A DNA stretch of 64,000 nt from Nodularia sp. LEGE 06071 (GTDB lineage: Bacteria; Cyanobacteriota; Cyanobacteriia; Cyanobacteriales; Nostocaceae), in contig NZ_JADEWH010000001.1 of assembly GCF_015207755.1 (NCBI RefSeq), positions 124,001 through 188,000 on the forward strand, in the 5' to 3' direction. A program made the position numbers and the translations under genes. Positions 1 to 8,765 of the stretch are shown here, piece after piece. The notes beneath the pieces were generated by a model. It saw only the letters and a program-made list of their open reading frames with translations, searched no databases and had not been told where the DNA came from. Position 1 is the first letter of the stretch. Each line of letters opens with the position of its first letter.

Positions 1-367
1 TACTAATTTAGCTGGGGCTGACCTAACGAGAGCAAATCTCACTCAAACTGAGGTCAGTAGTGCAAATTTACGAGGAACCAAACTAGATGAGGAAACCGCA
101 CCAGAGAAATGGCGTTTAGTTTGGCAAATTGTCAATCATGGTGCAGTTGGTCGAGATTTGAGCGGAGCAGATTTAAGCGGAACTGATTTGAGCGGTGCGA
201 ATTTCAGTGGAGCTAACTTAAAAGGAGCTAATTTGAGTAGTGCAAATCTCAGTCGGGCAAATCTTAGCCAAGCTGATTTAAGTAACGCTAACTTGCTCAA
301 CTCCAATTTATATGAAGTAGATTTTACAGATACCATTTTAGCAGATGTGGATTTATCTAACACCTAA
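1..367 (+). CDS. Pentapeptide-repeat protein, C-terminal part (5' end outside window)
   Basis: The reading frame is open from base 2 to the TAA at 365-367 and has no start inside the window, so this is the end of a longer gene. It encodes A(D/N)LxG-type pentapeptides (for example SGADLSGTDLSGANFSGANL), which in this family fold as a right-handed quadrilateral beta-helix. The run is interrupted by a non-repeat stretch, WRLVWQIVNHGAVGRDL. A very similar interruption occurs in the next gene (IYLIWQIINQGAENINL), so the two are probably paralogues. The 83-bp gap and same strand allow co-transcription. The biochemical role is unknown. A later internal ATG at 158 exists but would cut through the repeats. 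Confidence 0.85.
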   Translation, partial: TNLAGADLTRANLTQTEVSSANLRGTKLDEETAPEKWRLVWQIVNHGAVGRDLSGADLSGTDLSGANFSGANLKGANLSSANLSRANLSQADLSNANLLNSNLYEVDFTDTILADVDLSNT

Positions 368-450
368 GTTTTATTTGGTAATTTCATCCTGAACAGGCTA
401 TTTAAAACTGTCATTATTCTTTTAACAATCAATACAAGGAGATATTAATA

Positions 451-2442
451 ATGATGAGCAGTTCTGAACTACTCAAGCGTTATGTAAATGGAGAAAGAGA
501 TTTTTCTGGTTCTGATTTACGAGGCATCAAACTCTATGGTTCACAAGGTAAAAAGATTGATTTGAGTGGTGCTAATTTCAGTGGAGCTAACTTAGAAGGT
601 GCTATTTTGAGCCATGTCAATCTTGATCATGCTAATTTCAGTCATACCAATCTTAAAGAAGTCCGAATGAATGGCAAAATTAATAATACTGATTTTAGTG
701 GAGCCGACCTGACGAATGCTCATATAGGTGCTTCTCGAATTAATGGGACTAAATTTAGAGGAGCTAATTTAACGAATGTTGATTTTGGTGCTAATGGATT
801 AGGTAACACCAATATTGACTTTGCAAATGCTGATTGCACAAATACAAAGTTAACGTGTGATTTAATTGAAGCAAACTTTCAAGGCTCAAACTTAAGAAAT
901 GCTATTTTTCGTCACCAAAACCTCTATTGGTATCGAGCTAATCTTAGTCGTGCTAATCTTAGCCAATTAGACCTAAGTGGGCAAAATTTTTCTACTCTAG
1001 AGATGAAAGGTGTCAATCTCAATGGTTCTAATTTAACCAATACAAATCTTAAAAGCACTAATCTTGAAGGAGCAAACCTACGTAACACAAACCTTGAAAA
1101 TGCAGATTTAACTTATGCTAATTTGCGAAATACTCAAATTGAAGGAGCCATTAACCTATATCCAAAAATATATCTCATCTGGCAAATTATTAATCAAGGA
1201 GCCGAAAACATAAATCTGGCTAATGTTGACCTTAGCAGTGCCAATCTTCAAAATGTCAATTTCAGCGGACTTAATTTAAGAGGGATAAATTTCCAGAGAG
1301 CTAACTTAACTAAAGCAAATTTTAGCCATGCCGATCTTAGTAGTGCAAATCTTAAAAATGCTTACTTAAGTAGCGCCAATTTAGAAAGTGCAAATCTTAG
1401 CCAAGTTGATTTGACTGGTGCTAATTTGAAGGGTGCTAATCTTAATCAAGCTAACTTAAATCAAGCTAATTTAATTGGTGCAAATTTAAAACAAGCAAGA
1501 CTGCAAAATGCTAATTTACACAATGCTAATTTGACAGATGCCAATTTAGAAGGTGCTGATTTTACGGAGGTAGATTTGACTAGTGCTGATTTAACTGGTA
1601 CTAAACTGTTCGGCACTAATTTGACAAATGCCCGCAATACATCTGGTTCAGCTGCTATTTTTTCTAATTCGCCAAATAACCCAAATTTGGAACTACTTGA
1701 GCAAATTCGACAAGCTTCTCAAGGACTGTATTACGGTAGTGAAGCAGATTACCCCTATGAAGTTTTTTTGTGGGAAGTTGCAAATCGAGGAGAGTTTACC
1801 TTAGAAGGATTACTAAAAGCTTTTGGATACTTGAGAGAAATTTCTAGTGATGATTTTCGTAATGGAAATTTTGATGATTTATTGCCAGAAAATAAACAGG
1901 TAATTCAGTCTTTCCGAACATTATTATTGCAGTTAAAGTCATTTTTAACTAATTTACAAGTTTATCGATTAGCGGTTTCCGCGCCAGACTTTTATATTGT
2001 TATCGGTAATACGCCTTCAGGAGATTGGCTAGGTATCTCAACTAAAGTCTCGTCTTACTTGGAACAACAGCATTATTCTTCTCAAATTTTTCGGTTCAGA
2101 GATTCAGCAGTCGCCAAGCTAGAAAATCAAGAACTGATTGTGACTTTGGAAAATGAAATTGCAGAAGTACGTTTTGCTTCTGAATACTTAAAAAGCTTTG
2201 TTTGGGAAATAGCGGAGCGAAAAAGCGCACTCATCCATAATTTGCTAGATACTGTTGGGATTGTTACCACAAATGAGGTCAAAAATCCTTTTGGTAGCGA
2301 GACTCAGGCTGAGTTAGTCCGTTCAAACCTAACCAATTTAAGACTTTATCGATTAAGTGCCGGAGAAATTGAAATGTATATTATTGGTCAAACTGAAAAT
2401 GGTGACTGGATTGGTCTTCACACTAAAGCAGTTGAAACTTGA
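451..2442 (+). CDS. Pentapeptide-repeat protein fused to NuiA-like nuclease-inhibitor domains
   Basis: 663 residues. Residues about 15-235 and 255-395 are pentapeptide repeats of A(N/D)LxxA type, split by a helical-looking interruption (YPKIYLIWQIINQGAEN). From about residue 413 the sequence changes to LLEQIRQASQGLYYGSEADYPYEVFLWE, followed by an LQVYRLAV...FYIVIGNTPSGDWLGISTKV block. These match, from memory, the conserved segments of NuiA, the small inhibitor of the Anabaena nuclease NucA. A second, weaker copy occupies about 567-663 (FASEYLKSFVWEIAERK ... LRLYRLSAGEIEMYIIGQ...DWIGLHTKAVET). Two ATGs open the gene behind AAGGAG at 436-441. Binding to a nuclease is inference. Neither NucA nor another nuclease gene is adjacent. 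Confidence 0.88.
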   Translation: MMSSSELLKRYVNGERDFSGSDLRGIKLYGSQGKKIDLSGANFSGANLEGAILSHVNLDHANFSHTNLKEVRMNGKINNTDFSGADLTNAHIGASRINGTKFRGANLTNVDFGANGLGNTNIDFANADCTNTKLTCDLIEANFQGSNLRNAIFRHQNLYWYRANLSRANLSQLDLSGQNFSTLEMKGVNLNGSNLTNTNLKSTNLEGANLRNTNLENADLTYANLRNTQIEGAINLYPKIYLIWQIINQGAENINLANVDLSSANLQNVNFSGLNLRGINFQRANLTKANFSHADLSSANLKNAYLSSANLESANLSQVDLTGANLKGANLNQANLNQANLIGANLKQARLQNANLHNANLTDANLEGADFTEVDLTSADLTGTKLFGTNLTNARNTSGSAAIFSNSPNNPNLELLEQIRQASQGLYYGSEADYPYEVFLWEVANRGEFTLEGLLKAFGYLREISSDDFRNGNFDDLLPENKQVIQSFRTLLLQLKSFLTNLQVYRLAVSAPDFYIVIGNTPSGDWLGISTKVSSYLEQQHYSSQIFRFRDSAVAKLENQELIVTLENEIAEVRFASEYLKSFVWEIAERKSALIHNLLDTVGIVTTNEVKNPFGSETQAELVRSNLTNLRLYRLSAGEIEMYIIGQTENGDWIGLHTKAVET

Positions 2443-2540
2443 TTCTGCCAATTGGAGAGTGATCTACTACCCTTGACCATTTTCCCTTTTCCTTAACTTG
2501 TCACCAATGGACACACCCTGATGTACAACTATTTTTTTAA

Positions 2541-3491
2541 TTAAGCATACAAAGCCTGAACCCATTGCCATTCCTGAGTTAAACCCTCTTTTAAGGAAAC
2601 TTGGGGCTGATATCCTAAGATTTCCTGGGCTTTCGAGACATCAGCAGCCGTATGACGCGCGTCTCCCATCGCTTTTTCGATGTAATTTTTTTTAATGGGT
2701 TTACCAACTATTTCTGCCATAGTGTCCAAAACTTCTGCCAAAACTACCCTGCTACCACCGCCAATATTGAAGATTTCACCCACCGCTTGGGGTACAGTAG
2801 CGGCAGCTAAATTGGCAGCTACGACATCACTGACAAAGGTAAAATCTCGCGTTTGCTGTCCATCTCCGTAAATAGGAATTGCCTCATCCTGCAAAATAGC
2901 TTTGAAAAACTTATGAAAAGCCATATCTGGGCGCTGTCTAGGCCCATAAACTGTAAAATAACGTAATGCCACAATCGGGACACCAAAGTTTTTGTGATAT
3001 AGTCCGCACAAACGTTCAGCGGCTAGTTTGGTAATTCCATAGGGAGAAACCGGTTGCGGCGGAATTTTTTCATGGGTGGGTAATGTTTCGGCATCGCCAT
3101 AGACACTAGATGTAGAGGCAAATACTAATCTTTTCAGGTTTTCAGCATCCTTAGCAGCTTCTAACAAAACTTGTGTGGCACTAATATTCCGTTCAGTATA
3201 ATTTCGGAAACCTTCACCCCAACTGGCTCTTACCCCAGCTTGTGCCGCCTGATGGTAAACAACCTCAACATTTTTCAGCAGCCCCGGCCAATCTAAAAAC
3301 TGAATATCTTCTTCAATTAAAGTAAACTGAGGTGAATCGTTTAAATGTGCAATAGTTTTGTGCTTTAATCTAGGGTCGTAGTAATCATTAAATTGATCAA
3401 TCCCGATTACTTCATTTCCTTGTTGCAGTAATGCTTCCACAAGGTGAGAACCAATAAAGCCTGCTGCGCCAGTAACAATAATTTTAGCCAT
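2541..3491 (-). CDS. NAD-dependent epimerase/dehydratase (UDP-glucuronate 4-epimerase-like)
   Basis: 316 residues, an extended short-chain dehydrogenase/reductase. The Rossmann motif TGAAGFIG is at residues 7-14, the active-site Ser-Ser at 128-129 and the catalytic YxxxK at Y151/K155 (SPYGITKLAAE). YFTVYGPRQRPDMAFHKF resembles the substrate loop of UDP-glucuronate 4-epimerases and related sugar-nucleotide epimerases. Such enzymes supply nucleotide sugars for exopolysaccharide or lipopolysaccharide in the cytoplasm. The exact sugar cannot be told from sequence; GDP-mannose or dTDP-glucose dehydratases are alternatives. The ATG start immediately precedes the Rossmann strand. It stands alone and converges on the pentapeptide gene. 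Confidence 0.85.
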   Translation of the reverse strand: MAKIIVTGAAGFIGSHLVEALLQQGNEVIGIDQFNDYYDPRLKHKTIAHLNDSPQFTLIEEDIQFLDWPGLLKNVEVVYHQAAQAGVRASWGEGFRNYTERNISATQVLLEAAKDAENLKRLVFASTSSVYGDAETLPTHEKIPPQPVSPYGITKLAAERLCGLYHKNFGVPIVALRYFTVYGPRQRPDMAFHKFFKAILQDEAIPIYGDGQQTRDFTFVSDVVAANLAAATVPQAVGEIFNIGGGSRVVLAEVLDTMAEIVGKPIKKNYIEKAMGDARHTAADVSKAQEILGYQPQVSLKEGLTQEWQWVQALYA

Positions 3492-3530
3492 GTTTCTGAT
3501 TTTATTGATATCTTTTTAAAGGTTAATACT

Positions 3531-3622
3531 TATAGCATTTCCTAGTCTAATACAGTAAAAAATTATCTGCGTTTATCTGCGTCCATCTGCGTTTAATTAT
3601 TACTGCTAGTACCTCACTTGAA
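3531..3622. repeat. Dispersed repeat, copy 1 (TCTGCGT-rich)
   Basis: About 92 bp starting TATAGCATTT and ending CTCACTTGAAT, with the core ATCTGCGTTTATCTGCGTCC. A closely similar copy lies in reverse orientation at 20811-20903. It fills part of the 439-bp spacer 3492-3930 upstream of purD. I see no gene in the remainder of that spacer, which is AT-rich. Confidence 0.85.
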
Positions 3623-3930
3623 TGAAAATTGCTATACAATCATTAAAAGTCATTAATTAGCAACTTTTTTGCAGTCAATTGTTTTAAGGTTGAAAAACTC
3701 ATTATAAATACTGAAAACCTGGATTCATATTTGGCAAATACTCATAAGTTTACTGTTGTTAAAAGACAGCAATTACTCCTGAAATATATTAAATAAAATA
3801 AGTATAACCTTTAATGTGATTAGCACAGAGTATGATTAGGGGCTTGCATAAGCACAATAATTGATGAAAAAATTGATCCGCGAGAGTTACTAGGGTATTC
3901 TCGTTTCACAAGGGACGCACGAGGAAATCA

Positions 3931-5208
3931 GTGAAAGTTTTAGTAGTCGGTAATGGGGGGCGCGAACACGCTCTAGCCTGGAAACTGTTGCAATCTCCGC
4001 AAATTCAGCAAGTTGTCTGTGTACCAGGAAATGGGGGTACAGCTAGTCTGGAACGTTGCCAGAACTTGCCTTTGGCTGTAGATGATTTTGAGGGTATGAG
4101 CAGATACGCTCTGGAAAATGGGATTTCTTTGGTGGTAGTCGGGCCAGAAGTACCCCTGGCAATGGGTATCACAGATTACCTCCAAAGTCAAGGACTGATG
4201 GTATTTGGGCCTGTGAGAGCTGGAGCGCAAATTGAAGCGAGTAAGGCTTGGGCAAAAGCTTTAATGCAAGAAGCGGGGATTCCGACAGCTAAAGCTGCGG
4301 TATTTACTGAAGCAACAGCAGCTAAATCCTATGTGAAAGCACAGGGAATCCCCATAGTGGTGAAAGCTGACGGTTTGGCAGCAGGTAAGGGTGTGATAGT
4401 TGCTGGAACTTTAGAACAGGCTGAAGATGCCATTGATGCCATTTTTCAGGGACAGTTTGGCAATGCGGGCAACTTTGTAGTTGTGGAAGAATGTTTGATT
4501 GGGCAAGAGGTATCAGTTTTAGCCTTAACCGATGGGTTAACCATTCGCCCGTTGCTACCGGCGCAAGATCATAAGCGGATTGGAGAAGGTGATACAGGCG
4601 ATAATACTGGTGGGATGGGAGCTTACGCCCCCGCACCGATTGCCACACCAGAGTTAATGAAACGGATTCAAACAGAAGTTCTGGAAAGAGCGATCGCCTG
4701 TTTAAGATCCAGAGGCATTGACTACCGAGGCGTACTGTATGCTGGATTGATGATTGCCCCCGATGGCGACTTGAAGGTTTTAGAATTTAACTGTCGTTTC
4801 GGTGATCCTGAAACTCAAGTGATTTTGCCACTGTTAGACACACCCCTAGAAGAATTGATTTTAGCCTGTGTACAGCAACGTTTAGGCGAAATGCCCCCCA
4901 TAGCTTGGAAACAGGGCGCTGCTGCCACTGTGGTTGCCGCTTCCGGTGGTTATCCAGGGGAATACGCAAAAGGCCAAGTTATTACTGGGATTAAAGAGGC
5001 TGAGTCCGCCGGAGTGACTGTATTTCACGCAGGGACAAAATTAAACCAGCAACAACAAATAGTCACAGATGGGGGAAGAGTGTTAAATGTGACTGGCATC
5101 GGCAAAGATTTTCAGGAGGCGATCGCTCAAGCCTACACTGGGATCAAATCCCTGGAATTTGAGGGAATATATTACCGAAAAGATATCGGTCATCGAGTCC
5201 TGAACTAG
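3931..5208 (+). CDS. purD: Phosphoribosylamine--glycine ligase (GAR synthetase)
   Basis: 425 residues, the usual length. It catalyses ATP-dependent ligation of glycine to 5-phosphoribosylamine, the second step of purine synthesis, in the cytosol. The N-terminal domain begins MKVLVVGNGGREHALAWKL (the family signature GxGGREHA). An ATP-grasp region follows (VKADGLAAGKGVIVA, then LEFNCRFGDPETQVILP, a purD signature). The start is GTG, supported by GAGGA at 3921-3925 and by the N-terminal signature beginning at residue 1. It is monocistronic in appearance; nblS follows in the same direction after about 290 bp. Confidence 0.98.
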   Translation: MKVLVVGNGGREHALAWKLLQSPQIQQVVCVPGNGGTASLERCQNLPLAVDDFEGMSRYALENGISLVVVGPEVPLAMGITDYLQSQGLMVFGPVRAGAQIEASKAWAKALMQEAGIPTAKAAVFTEATAAKSYVKAQGIPIVVKADGLAAGKGVIVAGTLEQAEDAIDAIFQGQFGNAGNFVVVEECLIGQEVSVLALTDGLTIRPLLPAQDHKRIGEGDTGDNTGGMGAYAPAPIATPELMKRIQTEVLERAIACLRSRGIDYRGVLYAGLMIAPDGDLKVLEFNCRFGDPETQVILPLLDTPLEELILACVQQRLGEMPPIAWKQGAAATVVAASGGYPGEYAKGQVITGIKEAESAGVTVFHAGTKLNQQQQIVTDGGRVLNVTGIGKDFQEAIAQAYTGIKSLEFEGIYYRKDIGHRVLN

Positions 5209-5218
5209 AAATTCAGTC

Positions 5219-5263
5219 TAGCGGTCTGCTTTGGCAACGCTACACGGCGTAGCCATCGCATCC
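5219..5263. repeat. Short dispersed repeat of CTACxCGGCGTAGCC type
   Basis: The stretch contains CTACACGGCGTAGCCATCGC, a GC-rich near-palindrome unlike the AT-rich surroundings. Partial relatives occur at about 22041-22062 (GGCTACGCCACGCC) and 43081-43100 (CTGAGCGTAGCCGAAGGGC). It lies in the purD-nblS spacer. Confidence 0.5.
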
Positions 5264-5501
5264 AAAATTCAGAGGACTGCGAAGACCACAGTATGATTAA
5301 GGTATATGGAAGTTATCCATCTAGCAGGGCAATAATCGTCTGCTGTCTCTGACCTCATTTGCGGGAATTAAGCAAAACCTACCCTTGAAAGTTGCCATCT
5401 TCTCTATACCCTCATCTTCAATTAACATATTTATCAAATTAACTGTTAATTTTTTAGTTGTTGGGGTTGAATAACCAAAACTACTAACAACTTTGTTTAA
5501 A

Positions 5502-7484
5502 ATGCTGGCTCCTTTAAAAACAATCCGAGAAGCGTTCGCCAACGGCGTGTCCAAGACACTCACCAACTGGTGGTCTGAATTCACACTCCAGACCAAACTT
5601 TTGGCTGTCGCCACCTTGGTAGTGTCATTGGTCATGAGTGGTCTAACCTTCTGGGCTGTGAATACAATTCAGCAAGATGCCCGGATGAATGATACCCGCT
5701 TTGGTCGTGACTTAGGACTACTGCTTGCGGCTAACGTTGCTCCCCTCATAGCTGATCATAATCTCACTGAAGTTGCCCAATTTTCCCAACGCTTCTACAG
5801 CACTACCTCTAGTGTGCGTTATATGCTCTACGCGGATCAAACTGGGAAAATATTTTTTGGCATTCCTTTTTGGGAACCAGAGGTAGAAAACTCCCTGACC
5901 ATTGAACGACGCATACAACTGCCAGAAGATTACACCAATGACCTGGAAAAGCCGATGGTGCGGCAACACATGACTCCATCTGGGGTAGTCACCGATGTAT
6001 TTATCCCCCTGATTGTCGATCACAACTACCAGGGTGTCTTGGCCATTGGCATCAACCCCAACCAAACCGCAGTTATTTCCACTAATTTCACCCGCGATGT
6101 CACCATTGCCGTTTTTATCACGATTTGGGTAATGGTGATTTTGGCAGGAGTAATTAACGCGTTGACTATTACGAAGCCGATTAAAGAACTGCTGGTGGGA
6201 GTAAAACAAATTGCTGCGGGTAATTTCAAGCAGCGCATTGACTTACCGCTAGGAGGGGAACTCGGAGAGGTAATTCTCAGTTTTAATGAAATGGCAGAGC
6301 GTCTAGAGCGCTATGAAGAGCAAAATATTGAAGAATTAACCGCAGAAAAAGCCAAACTCGAAACCCTAGTTTCTACAATCGCCGATGGTGCTGTGTTAAT
6401 TGATAACAGTATGCAGGTGATTTTAGTTAATCCCACAGCGCGGCGCATTTTTGGCTGGGAAGGCATAAAAGTTGAGGGTTGCAATGTTTTACATCATTTG
6501 CCCTCAGCCGTGCAGATGGAAATTAGCCGTCCCTTGTCGGAAATGGCCGCCGGTGAATGTGAAAGTGCCGAGTTCCGGATTCATTTGAACGAAGCCACTA
6601 AGCGCACCGTCCGCATTCTCTTGACTACTGTACTCAACCTGCAAAGAGAGAGCATCAAAGGTATTGCCATCACTGTCCAGGATATTACTCGTGAGGTAGA
6701 ACTGAATGAGGCCAAAAGCCAATTTATCAGCAACGTTTCTCACGAATTACGCACGCCTCTGTTTAATATCAAATCCTTCATTGAAACTTTGCATGAGTAT
6801 GGCGAAGATTTGAGTGTAGAACAACGACAGGATTTTCTCCAAACTGTCAATAATGAAACCGACAGACTCACCCGTTTAGTTAACGATGTTTTGGATTTGT
6901 CCAAACTCGAATCTGGACGCAGCTACAACTTTGGTGGGGTAGACTTAGCCCAAGCCATCGACCAAACCCTGCGGACTTACCAATTGAATGCTAGGGACAA
7001 AGGTATTGAACTCATTCAGGAATTACCCGTGGATTTACCCTTAGTCTTGGGTAATTATGATTTATTGTTGCAAGTCTTAGCTAATTTGGTCGGTAATTCT
7101 CTCAAATTCTCTGAGTCTGGTGGTCAAGTTGCAATTCGCGCCTACCAATTAGATCCCAAGCCGAACTCACACAATCAGCAGGCTCATGTGCGGGTGGAAA
7201 TCTCCGATACTGGTATTGGCATTGCCACAGAAGACCAACAGGCAATTTTTGACCGTTTTTTCCGTGTAGAAAACCGAGTTCACACCCTAGAAGGTACTGG
7301 CTTGGGTTTATCCATTGTGAGAAACATCATGGAACGGCATCGTAGTCAAATGCATCTGGTGAGTGAAGTGGGAGTGGGTACTACTTTTTGGTTCGATTTA
7401 ACTTTATTTGAAGAACAGCCAAAGATGCTAGTTGATTCTCCGGCGGAAACCATCACAATTCCTACAGTCTCAGGATTGGGCTGA
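5502..7484 (+). CDS. nblS: Sensor histidine kinase NblS (DspA/Hik33 family)
   Basis: 660 residues from ATG 5502; a TTG three codons upstream is an alternative. Order: transmembrane segment at about 35-57, a periplasmic sensor region, a second transmembrane segment at about 200-223, HAMP, PAS (about 285-395), HisKA with phospho-acceptor H414 in NVSHELRTPLFNIKS, and HATPase (NLVGNSLKFSE, DTGIGI, GTGLGLSIV). The sequence around AANVAPLIADHNLTEVAQF and IFFGIPFWEPEVENSLTI is characteristic of cyanobacterial NblS. This essential kinase controls high-light, nutrient-stress and phycobilisome-degradation responses, usually with RpaB. No response regulator is adjacent, as is normal for this kinase. Confidence 0.94.
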   Translation: MLAPLKTIREAFANGVSKTLTNWWSEFTLQTKLLAVATLVVSLVMSGLTFWAVNTIQQDARMNDTRFGRDLGLLLAANVAPLIADHNLTEVAQFSQRFYSTTSSVRYMLYADQTGKIFFGIPFWEPEVENSLTIERRIQLPEDYTNDLEKPMVRQHMTPSGVVTDVFIPLIVDHNYQGVLAIGINPNQTAVISTNFTRDVTIAVFITIWVMVILAGVINALTITKPIKELLVGVKQIAAGNFKQRIDLPLGGELGEVILSFNEMAERLERYEEQNIEELTAEKAKLETLVSTIADGAVLIDNSMQVILVNPTARRIFGWEGIKVEGCNVLHHLPSAVQMEISRPLSEMAAGECESAEFRIHLNEATKRTVRILLTTVLNLQRESIKGIAITVQDITREVELNEAKSQFISNVSHELRTPLFNIKSFIETLHEYGEDLSVEQRQDFLQTVNNETDRLTRLVNDVLDLSKLESGRSYNFGGVDLAQAIDQTLRTYQLNARDKGIELIQELPVDLPLVLGNYDLLLQVLANLVGNSLKFSESGGQVAIRAYQLDPKPNSHNQQAHVRVEISDTGIGIATEDQQAIFDRFFRVENRVHTLEGTGLGLSIVRNIMERHRSQMHLVSEVGVGTTFWFDLTLFEEQPKMLVDSPAETITIPTVSGLG

Positions 7485-7486
7485 GA

Positions 7487-7873
7487 TCAAGAAGTTGACA
7501 AAGCGATGAGCAAGCAGACCAATAATAAGCCTAGTAGCAACAGCCAAGACTGATTACGTTTAGTCCAATTTTTCACAGTTGCACCAAAGCTGCTAGCGTC
7601 ACGCTGCTCTTGTAATCTGAACTTGCTCTCTTGGAGATTTTCGTACAAGGTACAGTCTTTAGCGTAGGGGCGTTGAGGAAAGTTACAAGTATTATCGGCG
7701 TGGTATGTGCAACTGTCGCACAGATACTCTTTCCCAGTTGCACGGTGCAGTGGAATCCCTGGATGACCGTAAGCTTTGAGCGTTGTCCGACAATAGGGGC
7801 AGGTAATCGCCTGATTATCAACGAGTTGATGGCAATGGGGACAAGATATATTAGCCACAACCTCAGCACACAT
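7487..7873 (-). CDS. Double zinc-ribbon protein with C-terminal membrane anchor
   Basis: 128 residues. CPHC at 11-14 and CPYC at 25-28 form a rubredoxin-like zinc ribbon. Four more cysteines follow in CDSCTYHADNTCNFPQRPYAKDC. A hydrophobic segment at about 109-126 (WLLLLGLLLVCLLIAL) anchors the C-terminus, leaving a short tail. The cysteine-rich part therefore faces the cytoplasm if the tail inserts post-translationally (inference). It is a conserved cyanobacterial type with no assigned function. It converges on nblS with 2 bp between stop codons, so the two transcripts must overlap unless termination is very tight. Confidence 0.8.
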   Translation of the reverse strand: MCAEVVANISCPHCHQLVDNQAITCPYCRTTLKAYGHPGIPLHRATGKEYLCDSCTYHADNTCNFPQRPYAKDCTLYENLQESKFRLQEQRDASSFGATVKNWTKRNQSWLLLLGLLLVCLLIALSTS

Positions 7874-8014
7874 AAGTAAACATTTCGATTTTAGCGATTT
7901 ATTTGAAGTTGCGATCGCTTAGATTATTGTTGGGACAAGTGAAGGTAGATGAAAAATCGCCTGAAATTACAGCAATTGATTACCTAATTTTATCGTTCAT
8001 TATTTAATAATGCC

Positions 8015-8698
8015 ATGAAAAAATTACCAAAATATGTATACACGTCTCTGCCTCCTGTCAAACTTTTTCTAGAAGATATTGAAAAACTCGACGCAATATA
8101 TCAAACTTATTGCCAATGTTACATCATATGTACTGAAGATTATGAATTAGATTCATTAGAGGAATTAAAACAATTAGGTCAGTCAGAGTTTTACCAAATT
8201 CGATTCCAATCAAAACAGCCACAAGTTAGTTTAAAAATGTCGGATTACGAGACAACAATTTTTGCTTTAGAAGATGATATAGAATCCATAGGAATTGTTA
8301 CTAAGTTAAAAGAAATCCTGGAAACTCGATGTATTAAATCAAAGTCTCATAAGACTTTATGGTTATTTTTGAGGTTACTTAAATCATTTTTACCAATGTT
8401 TATTTTTTTAATAGGTTATTTTTTGCTGGAGAAAAATATTATCAATGTAAATGATGTTATTCAAGTCACTATAGTATACGTTGTTATTATATCCTCATTA
8501 ATAATTTTCATTTTTCATTTAATAACTGAAGACAAAAAATATCCTGTTGTTTATATGATAAATGAACCCAACAAATATAACTTCTTTGTAGAACATAAAA
8601 ACTCAATTATGCTTTTAATAATCGGTGGATTTATCACATTTTGTGGACAGATTTTAGTTCAATTGATTAAACTCCAGATATTAGATCCAGCTTCGTAG
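8015..8698 (+). CDS. Hypothetical membrane protein
   Basis: 227 residues, not recognised. The N-terminal about 110 residues are soluble and rich in Glu and aromatic residues (LPPVKLFLEDIEKLDAIYQTY). Three hydrophobic segments follow at about 122-139, 150-170 and 197-220. A charged loop, EDKKYPVVYMINEPNKYNFFVEHKNS, lies between the second and third. The gene is clearly more AT-rich than its neighbours, which fits recent acquisition or weak constraint. ATG at 8015. It stands between two genes on the opposite strand. I infer only that it is an inner-membrane protein. Confidence 0.7.
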   Translation: MKKLPKYVYTSLPPVKLFLEDIEKLDAIYQTYCQCYIICTEDYELDSLEELKQLGQSEFYQIRFQSKQPQVSLKMSDYETTIFALEDDIESIGIVTKLKEILETRCIKSKSHKTLWLFLRLLKSFLPMFIFLIGYFLLEKNIINVNDVIQVTIVYVVIISSLIIFIFHLITEDKKYPVVYMINEPNKYNFFVEHKNSIMLLIIGGFITFCGQILVQLIKLQILDPAS

Positions 8699-8765
8699 TT
8701 AAAATACAAGAGACAACGAAGCAGAGATAAGAGAAGCGCTTGGGTATTGCTGTTTTGTTTCAGAG

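Noticed and set aside
136-363. Minus-strand frame of 75 codons rich in Leu/Lys
   Set aside because: It is an antisense shadow of pentapeptide repeats. The same effect is seen opposite 10606-11253.
5321-5635. 104-codon minus-strand frame overlapping the start of nblS
   Set aside because: It overlaps the well-supported nblS gene and shows no family resemblance.
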